A stretch of 64,000 nucleotides of DNA from Streptomyces cyaneofuscatus (GCF_000718135.1 NZ_JOEM01000012.1:124001-188000), one strand, 5' to 3'; positions 1-7,992 are shown, numbered from the stretch's first letter. The notes: a model not told the origin generated them from the sequence alone. Program-made: numbers and translations.

Positions 1-1
1 G

Positions 2-562
2 CGGGACGCCTTCCTCGCAGGCGTACGCGAACGGGCCGCCCTCCCGGACGTCGAGACCCCCGTCACCCCCGGCGCGGGCGGCGAACACACCGTCTCCGCC
101 GGCTTCCTGACCGTCCCGGCCGCCGCCCTGACCGCCGAAGGCCCGCACGACGCGCTCCTGGAGGAGTGCTTCGGCCCGGTCACCGTGATCGCGCGGTACG
201 GATCCGAGGACGAGGTCGCCGCCGTACTCGCCCGGCTCCCCGGCAACCTCACCGCCACCCTCCAGACCGCGACGGAGGGCGACGACCCCGAGGCGGCCGG
301 GCTCCTCGCCGCCCTCACCCCGCTCGCCGGGCGCATCCTGGTCAACGGCTGGCCGACCGGCGTCGCCGTCGCCCCCGCCCAGCACCACGGCGGCCCCTAC
401 CCGGCCACCACCTCCCCCTCCACCTCGGTCGGCGCGACGGCCATCGAGCGCTGGCTGCGCCCGGTGACGTACCAGAACACCCCCGACCCGCTCCTCCCGC
501 CGGAACTGCGCGAGGCCAACCCCCTGGACCTGCCCCGCCGCGTGGACGGACGCCGCGCGTGA
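2..562 (+). CDS. NADP-dependent aldehyde dehydrogenase, C-terminal part (cut by window edge)
   Basis: This is the last 186 residues or so of an aldehyde dehydrogenase; the N-terminus, the NAD(P) site and the catalytic Cys lie left of the window. Visible are the conserved block EECFGPVTVI near base 160, the segment ILVNGWPTGV and the C-terminal substrate-pocket region. The divergent C-terminus (PVTYQNTPDPLLPPELREA) resembles the 2,5-dioxopentanoate (alpha-ketoglutarate semialdehyde) dehydrogenase branch, which oxidises sugar-acid-derived semialdehydes with NADP. The substrate is inferred from this similarity only. The TGA stop overlaps a GTG that opens the repeat-borne micro-ORF chain leading to the next gene. 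Confidence 0.85.
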   Translation, partial: RDAFLAGVRERAALPDVETPVTPGAGGEHTVSAGFLTVPAAALTAEGPHDALLEECFGPVTVIARYGSEDEVAAVLARLPGNLTATLQTATEGDDPEAAGLLAALTPLAGRILVNGWPTGVAVAPAQHHGGPYPATTSPSTSVGATAIERWLRPVTYQNTPDPLLPPELREANPLDLPRRVDGRRA

Positions 563-663
563 GCCTGAACCCGCACCTGATCGGATTCCGCGCATGACCC
601 TGGACCCGCACCTGATCGGATTCCGCCCATGACCCTGAACCCGCACCTGATCGGATCCCGCGC
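559..663 (+). repeat. Three tandem 35-bp units, each a 12-codon micro-ORF
   Basis: Copies begin at 559, 594 and 629 (exact 35-bp period), and the first bases of a fourth form the start of the gene at 664. Each copy begins GTGAGCCTG or ATGACCCTG and continues with ACCCGCACCTGATCGG. Because 35 is not a multiple of three, each unit reads as a 12-codon ORF (VSLNPHLIGFRA, MTLDPHLIGFRP, MTLNPHLIGSRA). Each stop TGA overlaps the next ATG. The first GTG overlaps the aldehyde dehydrogenase stop. I infer tandem duplication of a translation-coupling junction; whether the peptides are made is unknown. Confidence 0.9.
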
Positions 664-1275
664 ATGACCCTGCACCTGGACGGCCTCCCCTTCGCCCTGG
701 CCCCGGAGGGCCCCGACGGCCGCTGGACCCACGCCGGCTCCGTCCTGACCGGCCGCGCGGGCCCCGGCCAGGACCTCTTCGTACCGCCGTCCGGTGACGC
801 CCTGGACCCGGCGGCCGACACGCCACGCCTGCTCGGTGCGGTGGGCGACGGCGACTTCCGCCTCCTCGCCCGCGTCCGCCCCGGCCTGGTCGCGGCGGGC
901 GACGCCGGGGCGCTCCACCTCCACCTCGGGGACCGCGCGTGGGCCAAGCTCTGCCTGGAGCACTCCTCGGGCCTGGCGACCGTGTGCAGCGTCGTCACCC
1001 GGGGCCACTCCGACGACGCCAACGCCTTCGTGGTGGAGGAGGACAGCTACTGGCTCCGGCTCAGCCGCACCGGCAACGCCTACGCCTTCCACGCCTCCGC
1101 CGACGGCGAGACCTGGACCTTCGTCCGCGTCTTCACCCTGGGCACGGCCGGGCAACGGGCGGCCGCCCGGGCGGGCTTCCTGGTGCAGTCGCCCACGGGA
1201 CAGGGCTGCGGCGCGGTCTTCGACCGGATCGCGTTCCTGGCCGGGGGAGTGGAGGACCTGCGCGACGGGCGGTGA
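664..1275 (+). CDS. DUF1349 domain-containing protein
   Basis: This 203-residue cytoplasmic protein has no signal peptide or membrane segment. The family (DUF1349) adopts a concanavalin-like beta-sandwich related to carbohydrate-binding proteins. The conserved core runs from FRLLARVRP (about residue 65) through AWAKLCLE and SYWLRLSRTGNAYAFHASADG to the C-terminal GFLVQSPTGQG strand. The ATG at 664 overlaps the stop of the third upstream micro-ORF (ATGA), so translation is probably coupled through the repeat to the aldehyde dehydrogenase. That makes a sugar-related role plausible, but the function is unknown. Confidence 0.85.
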   Translation: MTLHLDGLPFALAPEGPDGRWTHAGSVLTGRAGPGQDLFVPPSGDALDPAADTPRLLGAVGDGDFRLLARVRPGLVAAGDAGALHLHLGDRAWAKLCLEHSSGLATVCSVVTRGHSDDANAFVVEEDSYWLRLSRTGNAYAFHASADGETWTFVRVFTLGTAGQRAAARAGFLVQSPTGQGCGAVFDRIAFLAGGVEDLRDGR

Positions 1276-1352
1276 CGTACGGGGGCTGTCGAGCGGCGGG
1301 CGGATCACCCGTACGGGCCGTAGCCCGAACACGTGAAGATCGTTTCCAGATC

Positions 1353-1625
1353 ATGAATCGTACGCGCCGTATCGCAGCGGCCCTGCTGCTCGCCCTCGCC
1401 GGCCTCACCTATGCAGCCCCCGCGCAGGCTGCCGACGAGCCTCCGGCCTGCACCGAGGAGGGGTTCCACCCCAACCCGGACGACAAGACCCGCTTCTACC
1501 GCTGTGTGGACTTCTCGGGTGAGGGCGAGGAGTTCACCCGCTTCGACTTCCAGTGCGGGCCCGGCACGATGTACCACCCCGAGCTGGTGACGTGTGTCCA
1601 CCCGTGGCAGATGCCTCCCTCCTGA
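1353..1625 (+). CDS. Secreted small chitin-binding (peritrophin-A/CBM14-like) protein
   Basis: This is a 90-residue exported protein. Residues 1-28 form a signal peptide (MNRTRRIAAALLLALAGLTY, then APAQA-A cleavage). The mature 60 or so residues carry the type-2 chitin-binding pattern: Cys in ACTEEGF, then NPDDKTRFYRCVDF, FQCGPGTMYHPE and TCVHPW. There are four cysteines, fewer than the six usual in eukaryotic peritrophin domains. It probably binds chitin or a similar glycan outside the cell. It is monocistronic, with a strong hairpin terminator downstream. The start is fixed by the signal peptide. Confidence 0.8.
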   Translation: MNRTRRIAAALLLALAGLTYAAPAQAADEPPACTEEGFHPNPDDKTRFYRCVDFSGEGEEFTRFDFQCGPGTMYHPELVTCVHPWQMPPS

Positions 1626-1695
1626 CGTGCCCGCCCCGGGTGCGAACCGGGGAACTTCGCGGATGCGTTCCTGACCGCCCCACGGGGGCCGTGTC

Positions 1696-1736
1696 GCGCG
1701 CACGTCCAGCCGCCCGATGCGGCCGGACGTGCGCGC
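1696..1736. terminator. Intrinsic terminator after the chitin-binding gene
   Basis: A perfect 12-bp stem (1696-1707 with 1725-1736), extended inside by a GCCGC/GCGGC pairing, is followed by TTTCGTCGTTTT. It separates the secreted-protein gene from the FrnE-like gene. Confidence 0.75.
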
Positions 1737-1859
1737 TTTCGTCGTTTTGGCCTCGGGAATGACCAGGTCAGGTCCGGTGTTCGACCGAGAGGCCCGCCCT
1801 GTGGGGCGGCCTCCGCACGCCTGTCCGCGACCCCCGTCACCCTGGAGAGAAGAAGAGTC

Positions 1860-2576
1860 ATGCGCGTCGAGATCTGGTCCGATATCGCTTGTCCCTGGTG
1901 CTACATCGGCAAGGCCCGCTTCGAGAAGGGCCTCGCCGAGTTCGCCCACCGGGACCAGGTCGAGGTCGTGCACCGCTCCTTCGAGCTGGACCCCGGGCGG
2001 GCCAAGGGGGAGACCGAGCAGGTCATCGACATGCTGGCCGCCAAGTACGGGCGGACCCGCGAGGAGGCCGCCTCGATGGAGGCCAACGTCGCGGCCAACG
2101 CGCAGGCCGAGGGGCTCGGATACCGCACCGAGGGCCGGGACCACGGCAACACCTTCGACATCCACCGGCTGTTGCACCTGGCCAAGGCCCGGGGCCGCCA
2201 GGACGAGCTGCTGACCCTCGCCTACCGGGCCAACTTCGCCGAGGTGCGGTCCGTCTTCGACGACGACGTGCTGCTCGCCCTCGCCGTGGAGGCCGGGCTC
2301 GACGCCGACGAGGCGCGTGCGGTGCTCGCCGACCCCGAGGCGTACGCCGACGAGGTCCGGGCCGACGAGCGCGAGGCGTCCGAGCTGGGCGCCGACGCGG
2401 TGCCGTTCTTCGTGCTCGACCGGCGGTACGGGATCTCCGGCGGCCAGCCCTCCGAGGTCTTCGTCCAGGCGCTGGAGCAGGCGTGGAAGGACCGCCCGGC
2501 CACCGCGCTGACCACCGTCGGCGGTGACGCGGCGGCCTGCGACACGGACGGCGCCTGTGAGGTTCCGAAGGGCTGA
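1860..2576 (+). CDS. DsbA-family (FrnE-like) thioredoxin-fold oxidoreductase
   Basis: This 238-residue cytoplasmic protein has a thioredoxin-fold start (MRVEIWSDIACPWCYIGKAR) carrying the CPWC redox motif at residues 11-14. A helical insertion follows, then the cis-Pro loop (DAVPFFVLD) and the ISGGQPSEVF motif of the FrnE/2-hydroxychromene-carboxylate-isomerase-like branch. An extra Cys pair lies near the C-terminus (ACDTDGACEV), a known feature of FrnE proteins linked to oxidative-stress tolerance. The likely role is thiol-disulfide exchange or isomerisation. A good ribosome site (GGAGAGAAGAAG) precedes the ATG. It is a single gene flanked by a terminator on the left. Confidence 0.88.
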   Translation: MRVEIWSDIACPWCYIGKARFEKGLAEFAHRDQVEVVHRSFELDPGRAKGETEQVIDMLAAKYGRTREEAASMEANVAANAQAEGLGYRTEGRDHGNTFDIHRLLHLAKARGRQDELLTLAYRANFAEVRSVFDDDVLLALAVEAGLDADEARAVLADPEAYADEVRADEREASELGADAVPFFVLDRRYGISGGQPSEVFVQALEQAWKDRPATALTTVGGDAAACDTDGACEVPKG

Positions 2577-2664
2577 GTGCCAGCCTCGGTCATAAGTATT
2601 TCTTGGGTGCGCCCCGCGAATTCCGGCAATTGACTATGAGTCGCGGGGGCTCCAGGCTGGGCGC

Positions 2665-3732
2665 ATGACGATCTCTCCGCTCAGCCAGGTGGCCGCCGCC
2701 GAGTTCGCGCCCGAGGTCACGTACCTCAACACCTCCAGCTGGGGGCTGCTGCCCCGCCGCACCATCGCCGCCGTCAAGGCCCTCGCCGACGAGAACGCCG
2801 CCGGCCGCCGGATCGGCGCGGGCAGCTTCGACGCGGTGGAGGCGGCCCGGACCGGCTTCGCCCGGCTCGCCGGGGTCCGGCCGGACCGGGTCGCCACCGG
2901 CAGCTCGGTCACCGTCCATGTCGGGCTGATCGCCGCCTCGCTCCCGCCGGGCGCCGAAGTCCTGGCGCCGGAGGGGGAGTTCGCCTCCGTCGTCAGCCCG
3001 TTCGCGCTCCGCGGCGACCTGCGGATGCGGTACGTCCCGCTCGCGGACCTCGCCGGTGCCGTACGGCCCACCACCGCGCTCGTAGCCTTCTCCTCGGTCC
3101 AGTCGGCCGACGGCCGGGTCGCCGACCTCGCCGCCGTCCGCGCGGCGACCGCCGCCCACGGGGCCCGGACGCTGCTCGACGCCACCCAGTCGGCGGGCTG
3201 GTCCCCGCTGGACGCCGGGGCGTACGACTACACCGTCACCGGCGGGTTCAAGTACCTGCTCTGCCCCCGCGGTACGTCGTTCCTCACTGTGACCGAGGAG
3301 GCGCAGGACACCCTGCCGAAGCTCTTCGCCGGGTGGGTCTCCGCCGGTGCGCCCTGGACGAACAACTACGGCCCGCTGGAGCGGCTCGCCCCCGGCGCCC
3401 GGGGGTTCGACGAGCCGCCCGCCTTCCTCTCGTACCACGGGGCCGAGCACTCCCTCGCGCTGCTCGCGGAGATCGGCACCGACGCGCTGTACGCGCACGC
3501 CACCTCGCTCGCCGCCCGGCTGCGCTCGGGACTGACGGAGCTGGGGCACGAGGTGGTGCCGGGGGAGTCGGCGATCGTCTCCGTGCCGGGGCTGGAGCGC
3601 CGCCACGACGAGCTCACCCGGGCCGGGATCGCGGTCTCGGCCCCGGCCGGGAACCTGCGGATCTCCTGCCACCTCTACAACACGGAGGCGGATGTGGACC
3701 GGGTGCTGGACGTGCTGGACGTGCCGGGCTGA
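2665..3732 (+). CDS. Class V aminotransferase-fold PLP enzyme
   Basis: A 355-residue fold-type I PLP enzyme. The PLP-binding lysine is K196 in VTGGFKYLLCPRG. D172 and Q175 (LLDATQSAGW) contact the cofactor ring and His partner region, and the C-terminal small domain ends LRISCHLYNTEADVDRVLD, typical of the isopenicillin-N-epimerase/cysteine-desulfurase-like group. The substrate cannot be read from sequence. It lacks the active-site Cys loop pattern of a true cysteine desulfurase. It stands alone and converges on the MarR gene, with only about 16 bp between them. Confidence 0.8.
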   Translation: MTISPLSQVAAAEFAPEVTYLNTSSWGLLPRRTIAAVKALADENAAGRRIGAGSFDAVEAARTGFARLAGVRPDRVATGSSVTVHVGLIAASLPPGAEVLAPEGEFASVVSPFALRGDLRMRYVPLADLAGAVRPTTALVAFSSVQSADGRVADLAAVRAATAAHGARTLLDATQSAGWSPLDAGAYDYTVTGGFKYLLCPRGTSFLTVTEEAQDTLPKLFAGWVSAGAPWTNNYGPLERLAPGARGFDEPPAFLSYHGAEHSLALLAEIGTDALYAHATSLAARLRSGLTELGHEVVPGESAIVSVPGLERRHDELTRAGIAVSAPAGNLRISCHLYNTEADVDRVLDVLDVPG

Positions 3733-3748
3733 GAGGTGCGGTGGTGGT

Positions 3749-4255
3749 TCAGCCCCGCTCCGGGCACCCCTCCGTCTCCTGGCAGAGGTTGGCCTCCACC
3801 TTCGCCAGCAGCCGCGTCAGCTCCGCACGCTCATCGCTCTCCAGGCCCGCGAGCGTGTGCTCCTCCAGGCTGCCCCACGCGTCCCGCACCGCCGCGTGCA
3901 GCGCGCAGCTCTCGTCGGTCGCCTCGACCAGCACGGCCCGCCGGTCGTCCGGGTCGGGGCGGCGGCGTACGTGCCCGGTCTGCTCCAGGCGCTGGAGCAT
4001 CTTGGTGACCGTGGACGGGTCCAGGTCCAGGGTCCGGATCAGCTCGGACTGGCGGACCGGCCCCGAGTCCCACAGGTGCATCATCAGGAGCTCCTGACCG
4101 GGGTAGAGGCCCAGCCCCTTCAGCAGCTTCCCCGCCGCGATCCGGTGCAGCCGGGCGACGCGCGAGACGGCGTGGCTGACGGGCCCGCCGAGCGCTGCTC
4201 CGGGCAGCGCGTCGGTACAGGGGACGTCTGCGGTGGCGGCGTGGCCGGTGTCCAT
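3749..4255 (-). CDS. MarR-family transcriptional regulator
   Basis: A 168-residue winged-helix regulator. The helix-turn-helix and wing are clear: LGLYPGQELLMMHLWDSGPV, QSELIRTLDLDPSTVTKMLQRLEQTGHVRRRPDPDDRRAV. A C-terminal dimerisation helix follows. The ATG at 4255 is chosen because GAGGAG lies seven bases before it; an in-frame start upstream at 4327 would add 24 residues of unlike composition. It is divergent from the old yellow enzyme gene and shares with it a 190-bp promoter region holding paired inverted sites, so it most likely represses that enzyme and itself. Cysteines (Cys in VPCTDA, ESCALH, NLCQETEGC) could make it redox- or electrophile-sensitive; this is inference. Confidence 0.88.
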   Translation of the reverse strand: MDTGHAATADVPCTDALPGAALGGPVSHAVSRVARLHRIAAGKLLKGLGLYPGQELLMMHLWDSGPVRQSELIRTLDLDPSTVTKMLQRLEQTGHVRRRPDPDDRRAVLVEATDESCALHAAVRDAWGSLEEHTLAGLESDERAELTRLLAKVEANLCQETEGCPERG

Positions 4256-4336
4256 GTCGGGGCTCCTCGGTGCTGCTCCGGTGGGGCTCAGGTGGGGCTT
4301 CGATGATGCCCGGCGGCTCTTGCCCACACTTTACCT

Positions 4337-4390
4337 TGGTCGGCCAAGTAATGAGCTACAGTGACGCCAGTGCCAATGATTGGCCGACCA
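4337..4390. promoter_or_regulatory. Paired inverted operator sites between MarR and old yellow enzyme genes
   Basis: TGGTCGGCCAA (4337-4347) and its exact reverse complement TTGGCCGACCA (4380-4390) face each other across 32 bp. The first is itself dyadic (CTTGG-N4-CCAAG). Their place in the divergent promoter suggests MarR-binding sites controlling both genes. Binding is inferred. Confidence 0.6.
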
Positions 4391-4446
4391 CATACTTTGC
4401 CCGGCCGGTCTCGTACTCCTTGCCGCATATTCTTTGGAGAGCCCGC

Positions 4447-5517
4447 ATGACCACCGCATTCGACCCGATCGACCTGTCCGGCACCCCGCTGGCCAACCGC
4501 ATCGTGATGGCCCCGATGACCCGGAGCCGGGCGGGCGAGGGCGGTACGGCCACCGAGCTCACAGCCGCCTACTACGCCCAGCGCGCCTCGGCCGGCCTCG
4601 TCATCACCGAGGGCATCCAGCCCTCCGTCGTCGGCCAGGGCTACCCCTTCACGCCGGGGCTGCACAGCGCCGAGCAGGTCGCCTCCTGGCGCAAGGTCAC
4701 CGACGCGGTGCACGCCGAGGGCGGCCGGATCTTCGCCCAGATCATGCACGCGGGCCGCATCGGCCACCCGGTCCTGCTCCCCGACGGCCTGGTCCCGGTC
4801 GGTCCCTCCCCGGTCAGGGCCGAGGGACAGGTCTACACCCACGAGGGCCCCAAGGACTTCGTGGAGCCCCACGAGCTGACCGACGCCGAGATCCGGCAGA
4901 CCATCGCCGACTTCGTCTCCGCCTCCCGCAACGCGATCGAGGCCGGGTTCGACGGCGTGGAGCTGCACGGCGCCAACGGCTACCTCATCCACCAGTTCCT
5001 CGCGCCCAACACCAACCTGCGCACCGACGCGTGGGGCGGCTCGGAGACCGGCCGCACCCGGTTCGCCGTGGAGGTCGTCAAGGCGGTCGCGGCCGAGATC
5101 GGCGCGGCGCGCACCGCACTGCGCATCTCGCCCTCGAACGTCTACAACGACATCGACGAGCCCGCCCCGGAGGCCGTCTACACCGCGCTGGTCCAGGAGA
5201 TCGAGCCGCTCGGCCTCGCCTACCTCCACATCCTGGAGGGCGCCCCGATCCGCGAGCTGACCCTCACCCTGCGGAAGGTGTTCACCGGCACCGTCCTGAT
5301 CAACGTGCACTCCGACGGGCCGACCGGGCCGGACGCCCACACCGTGATCGACGACGGGATCGCCGACCTGATCTCGTACGGCGTGCTCTTCCTCGCCAAC
5401 CCGGACCTGCCCGCCCGGCTCAGGGCCGGGGGCCCCTTCAACACCCCCGACCCGTCGTCCTTCTTCGGCGGCGACGCCAAGGGCTACACCGACTACCCGG
5501 CGCTCGACGCCGTCTGA
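4447..5517 (+). CDS. Alkene reductase, old yellow enzyme family
   Basis: A 356-residue FMN-dependent TIM-barrel enzyme that reduces activated C=C bonds of enones and related electrophiles with NAD(P)H. Seen are the N-terminal FMN loop NRIVMAPMTRSRA, the substrate-binding His/Asn segment ELHGANGYLIHQFLAPNTN with TDAWGGS, and the phosphate-binding end (DLISYGVLFLANPDLPARL). The ATG at 4447 follows TTTGGAGAGCCCGC, a good ribosome site; longer in-frame extensions run into the operator region and are rejected. MarR control of such enzymes by electrophile stress is common and fits here. The last 25 bp are duplicated just downstream. Confidence 0.92.
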   Translation: MTTAFDPIDLSGTPLANRIVMAPMTRSRAGEGGTATELTAAYYAQRASAGLVITEGIQPSVVGQGYPFTPGLHSAEQVASWRKVTDAVHAEGGRIFAQIMHAGRIGHPVLLPDGLVPVGPSPVRAEGQVYTHEGPKDFVEPHELTDAEIRQTIADFVSASRNAIEAGFDGVELHGANGYLIHQFLAPNTNLRTDAWGGSETGRTRFAVEVVKAVAAEIGAARTALRISPSNVYNDIDEPAPEAVYTALVQEIEPLGLAYLHILEGAPIRELTLTLRKVFTGTVLINVHSDGPTGPDAHTVIDDGIADLISYGVLFLANPDLPARLRAGGPFNTPDPSSFFGGDAKGYTDYPALDAV

Positions 5518-5552
5518 CCGGTCCGCGCTACCCGGCGCTCGACGCCGTCTGA
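5493..5552 (+). repeat. 25-bp direct repeat duplicating the old yellow enzyme 3' end
   Basis: Bases 5493-5517 (CTACCCGGCGCTCGACGCCG then TCTGA, including the stop codon) recur perfectly at 5528-5552, an offset of 35 bp. Read on the minus strand, the second copy supplies the TAG stop and the last residues (QTASSAG) of the convergent VOC-DinB gene. Confidence 0.9.
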
Positions 5553-6562
5553 TCCTCCAGGGGCCGCCCGTCCCACCGCCACTCCGTGCGGCGCGGGTGG
5601 TCCGGCAGTTCGGCGCGGCCGGTCGCCCAGAGCAGGACGGTCCACCGGTCGCCGCCCGCCGGGGCGTCGGGGAAGAGCCGGGCCAGCACCCGGTCGCAGA
5701 GCGCGGCGGGCGGCGCCCAGTCAAGGCCCAGGCCCACGGCCAGGTCATGGGTGTGCACCAGGGTCTCCACCACACCCATCGCGGCGAAGCCCTCCGGGTC
5801 GGAGACCCCGAACACGTGGTACGAGCGCACCTCGGGCGGGGTGGTCCTGGCCATCGCGGCCAGCAGCGCCCCGCTCGCCTCCAGGGTCGCCAGCAGCCCG
5901 GCGGGCCCGGCCGCCCGGTCGGCGAAGACCGAGTTGGCCGGGGCGCCCTGCCGGTCGGCGGTCCACCGGTAGGGCACCTCACGGTCGAGCGGGGGCGTCC
6001 GCGGGCCCAACTGGACGGCGTACGCGAACAGGTCGTCGCCCAGGTGCTCCACCGTCTCCCAGCACGTCCACTCCAGCGTCCCGGCGGGCGTGTCCCAGCG
6101 GTCCGCCGGGGCCCCGGCCAGCGTGTCCACCGCGAGCCGGACGGCGGTCGTGACGTCGTCGGCGGTGACCGGCAGCCGGGTCCCGGTCAGCGCGGCCCGC
6201 TCGGCGGCGGAGCACTCCACGCAGAACTCGTTTCCCTCGGGATCCGCCAGCACCGCCCACCCCCGCCCGTTCGCCTTGCGGTGGTCCTCCACCAGGGTGG
6301 CGCCGAGCGCGAGGAGCCGCTCGACCTCTTCGTCCCGGGTGCGGTCCTGCGGCTGGATGTCGAGGTGGACCCGGTTCCTGACGGTCTTCGCGTCGGGCCC
6401 CTGCACGAAGAGGATCGCCGCGCCGGGGGTTTCGAGCAGGGCCTCCGGATCGCCGGGGAAGTCGTCGTCGGCGAGCGGGGCGCCGAGCACCTGGGACCAG
6501 AAGGTGCCGAGCGTGTACGCGTCGGCGCAGCCGACGGTGATGTGCCGTACGTGAGAAGTCAT
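5528..6562 (-). CDS. VOC (glyoxalase-like) domain fused to a DinB/maleylpyruvate-isomerase-like domain
   Basis: A 344-residue two-domain protein. Residues 1-120 are a vicinal-oxygen-chelate half (HITVGCADAYTLGTFWSQVL ... VHLDIQ ... LADPEGNEFCV). From about residue 128 a four-helix DinB/MDMPI-type domain follows (TAVRLAVDTLAGAPADRW, ETVEHLGDDLFAYAVQLG, VVETLVHTHDLAVGLGL). The latter superfamily includes mycothiol-dependent enzymes, and His residues in EHLGDD and HTHD could bind metal. The substrate is unknown. The ATG at 6562 has AGGGTGG five bases before it; a GTG nine bases upstream is also in frame. The last seven residues and the stop are antisense to a duplicated piece of the neighbouring gene. 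Confidence 0.82.
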   Translation of the reverse strand: MTSHVRHITVGCADAYTLGTFWSQVLGAPLADDDFPGDPEALLETPGAAILFVQGPDAKTVRNRVHLDIQPQDRTRDEEVERLLALGATLVEDHRKANGRGWAVLADPEGNEFCVECSAAERAALTGTRLPVTADDVTTAVRLAVDTLAGAPADRWDTPAGTLEWTCWETVEHLGDDLFAYAVQLGPRTPPLDREVPYRWTADRQGAPANSVFADRAAGPAGLLATLEASGALLAAMARTTPPEVRSYHVFGVSDPEGFAAMGVVETLVHTHDLAVGLGLDWAPPAALCDRVLARLFPDAPAGGDRWTVLLWATGRAELPDHPRRTEWRWDGRPLEDQTASSAG

Positions 6563-6611
6563 GGCCGCCACCCTGACCGGTGGCCGGTGCCGGGTCCAGC
6601 GAGTTACGCGG

Positions 6612-6645
6612 CAGGGCCCGGGACGGCGTACCGTCCCGGGCCCTG
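6612..6645. terminator. Terminator of the ect operon
   Basis: A perfect 15-bp stem (6612-6626 with 6631-6645), loop CGTA, lies 19 bp past the ectD stop and upstream of the VOC-DinB start. It has no long U-tract, as is usual in this genus. Confidence 0.75.
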
Positions 6646-6664
6646 AAGCTGTCTCCGCGCGGCG

Positions 6665-7558
6665 CTACTTCACCGGGGTGAAGTCCCGCGCCCCGATGAA
6701 CTCGGGGCGGCGGATCGGTGCCGCGAACGGCTCCTGCGCCTCGTTCTCCACGCTGTTGAAGACGATGAAGACGTTCGAGCGCGCGTACGGGGTGATGTTG
6801 TCGCCCGAGCCGTGCATGGCGTTGCAGTCGAACCAGGTCGCCGAACCGGCCTTGCCCGTGAAGAGCCTGATGCCGTGGCGGTCGGCCATCTTCGTCAGCG
6901 CCTCGTCGGACGGGGTGCCGGCGTCCTGCATCTGGAGCGACTTCTTGTAGTTGTCCTTCGGCGTCGCGCCCGCACAGCCGAGGAACGATTTGTGCGAACC
7001 GGGCATGATCATCAGCCCGCCGTTGGTGTCGAAGTTCTCGGTGAGCGCGATCGACACGGAGACGGTCCGCATGTTCGGCAGACCGTCCTCGGCGTGCCAC
7101 GTCTCGAAGTCCGAGTGCCAGTAGAAGCCCGTGGCCCCGAAGCCCGGCTTCACGTTGATCCGGGACTGGTGGACGTACACGTCCGAGCCGAGGATCTGGC
7201 GGGCCCGGCCCACCACCCGCTCGTCACGGACCAGACCGGCGAAGACCTCGCTGATCTTGTGGACCTCGAAGACGGACCGTACGTTCTGCGACTGCTTCTC
7301 CACGATGGAGCGCTCGTCGGCACGGATCGCCGGGTCGGTGATCAGCCGGTTCAGCTCCGCCTCGTAGACGGCGACCTCGTCCGGGGTGATGAGCTGGTCG
7401 ACGGTGAGGAAGCCGTCGTGCTCGTAGCCCTGGAGATCCTTGGCGGCGATCGGGCCCGGTGCGCCCGGCGCGGACCAGATGACCGGGTCCTGGCGGGGAG
7501 TGGTCATCTCGGCGGCGCCGCGCGAGGGGTACAGATCGGCGCGTACTTCGGTGGTCAT
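6665..7558 (-). CDS. ectD: Ectoine 5-hydroxylase
   Basis: A 297-residue Fe(II)/2-oxoglutarate dioxygenase that converts ectoine to 5-hydroxyectoine with O2. The iron triad is visible: H148 and D150 in GFYWHSDFETWH, and H249 in DCNAMHGSGDN. The 2-oxoglutarate-binding Arg lies in the YARSNVFIVFNS strand, and the EctD signature spans residues 140-165. The length matches the family. It is the last gene of ectABCD; its ATG lies 6 nt past the ectC stop, with GAGGAGG inside the end of ectC serving as ribosome site. Confidence 0.97.
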   Translation of the reverse strand: MTTEVRADLYPSRGAAEMTTPRQDPVIWSAPGAPGPIAAKDLQGYEHDGFLTVDQLITPDEVAVYEAELNRLITDPAIRADERSIVEKQSQNVRSVFEVHKISEVFAGLVRDERVVGRARQILGSDVYVHQSRINVKPGFGATGFYWHSDFETWHAEDGLPNMRTVSVSIALTENFDTNGGLMIMPGSHKSFLGCAGATPKDNYKKSLQMQDAGTPSDEALTKMADRHGIRLFTGKAGSATWFDCNAMHGSGDNITPYARSNVFIVFNSVENEAQEPFAAPIRRPEFIGARDFTPVK

Positions 7559-7564
7559 GGTGGT

Positions 7565-7963
7565 TCAGGCCTCCTCGGTCAGCAGTGGGTAGACACCGTT
7601 CTCGTCATGGTCCTCCCGTCCGGTGACGGGAGGGTTGAAGACGCACACGCAGCGGAAGTCGGTCTTGGGCCGCAGGGTGTGCCGCTCATGCCCGTCCAGC
7701 AGGTACATCGTGCCCGGGGAGATCCAGTGGGTCTCGCCGGTCTCGTCGTTGGTGAGCTCGGCCTCGCCCTCGGTGCACAGGACGGCCTCGATGTGGTTCG
7801 CGTACCACATGGAGGTCTCGGTGCCCGCGTAGAGCACGGTCTCGTGGAGCGAGAAGCCCACCTTCTCCTTGGCGAGCACGATGCGCTTGCTCTCCCAGGT
7901 GCCGGACGCGGCCTTCACATGCCGGTCGGTGTTCTCGATGTCCTTGAACGATCGGACGATCAC
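7565..7963 (-). CDS. ectC: L-ectoine synthase
   Basis: A 132-residue cupin enzyme that cyclises N-gamma-acetyl-2,4-diaminobutyrate to ectoine with loss of water. The cupin core is clear: [33 protein letters not shown] and [18 protein letters not shown], with Glu/Tyr/His residues that hold the metal in characterised EctC enzymes. It starts at a GTG (7963). It is separated from ectB by 84 bp that contain a strong hairpin, unlike the tight ectC-ectD junction. Confidence 0.97.
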   Translation of the reverse strand: MIVRSFKDIENTDRHVKAASGTWESKRIVLAKEKVGFSLHETVLYAGTETSMWYANHIEAVLCTEGEAELTNDETGETHWISPGTMYLLDGHERHTLRPKTDFRCVCVFNPPVTGREDHDENGVYPLLTEEA

Positions 7964-7992
7964 GGTGAGCAGTGCCTTTCTCTTGAATGCCG

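Noticed and set aside
559..663. Tandem 35-bp repeats as a CRISPR array
   Set aside because: Units are contiguous without spacers, and no cas gene is near.
397..1332. Long open frames on the strand opposite to the first genes
   Set aside because: High GC at third codon positions makes antisense frames open. The plus-strand genes have clear family motifs and the antisense frames have only Arg/Gly/Pro-rich text.
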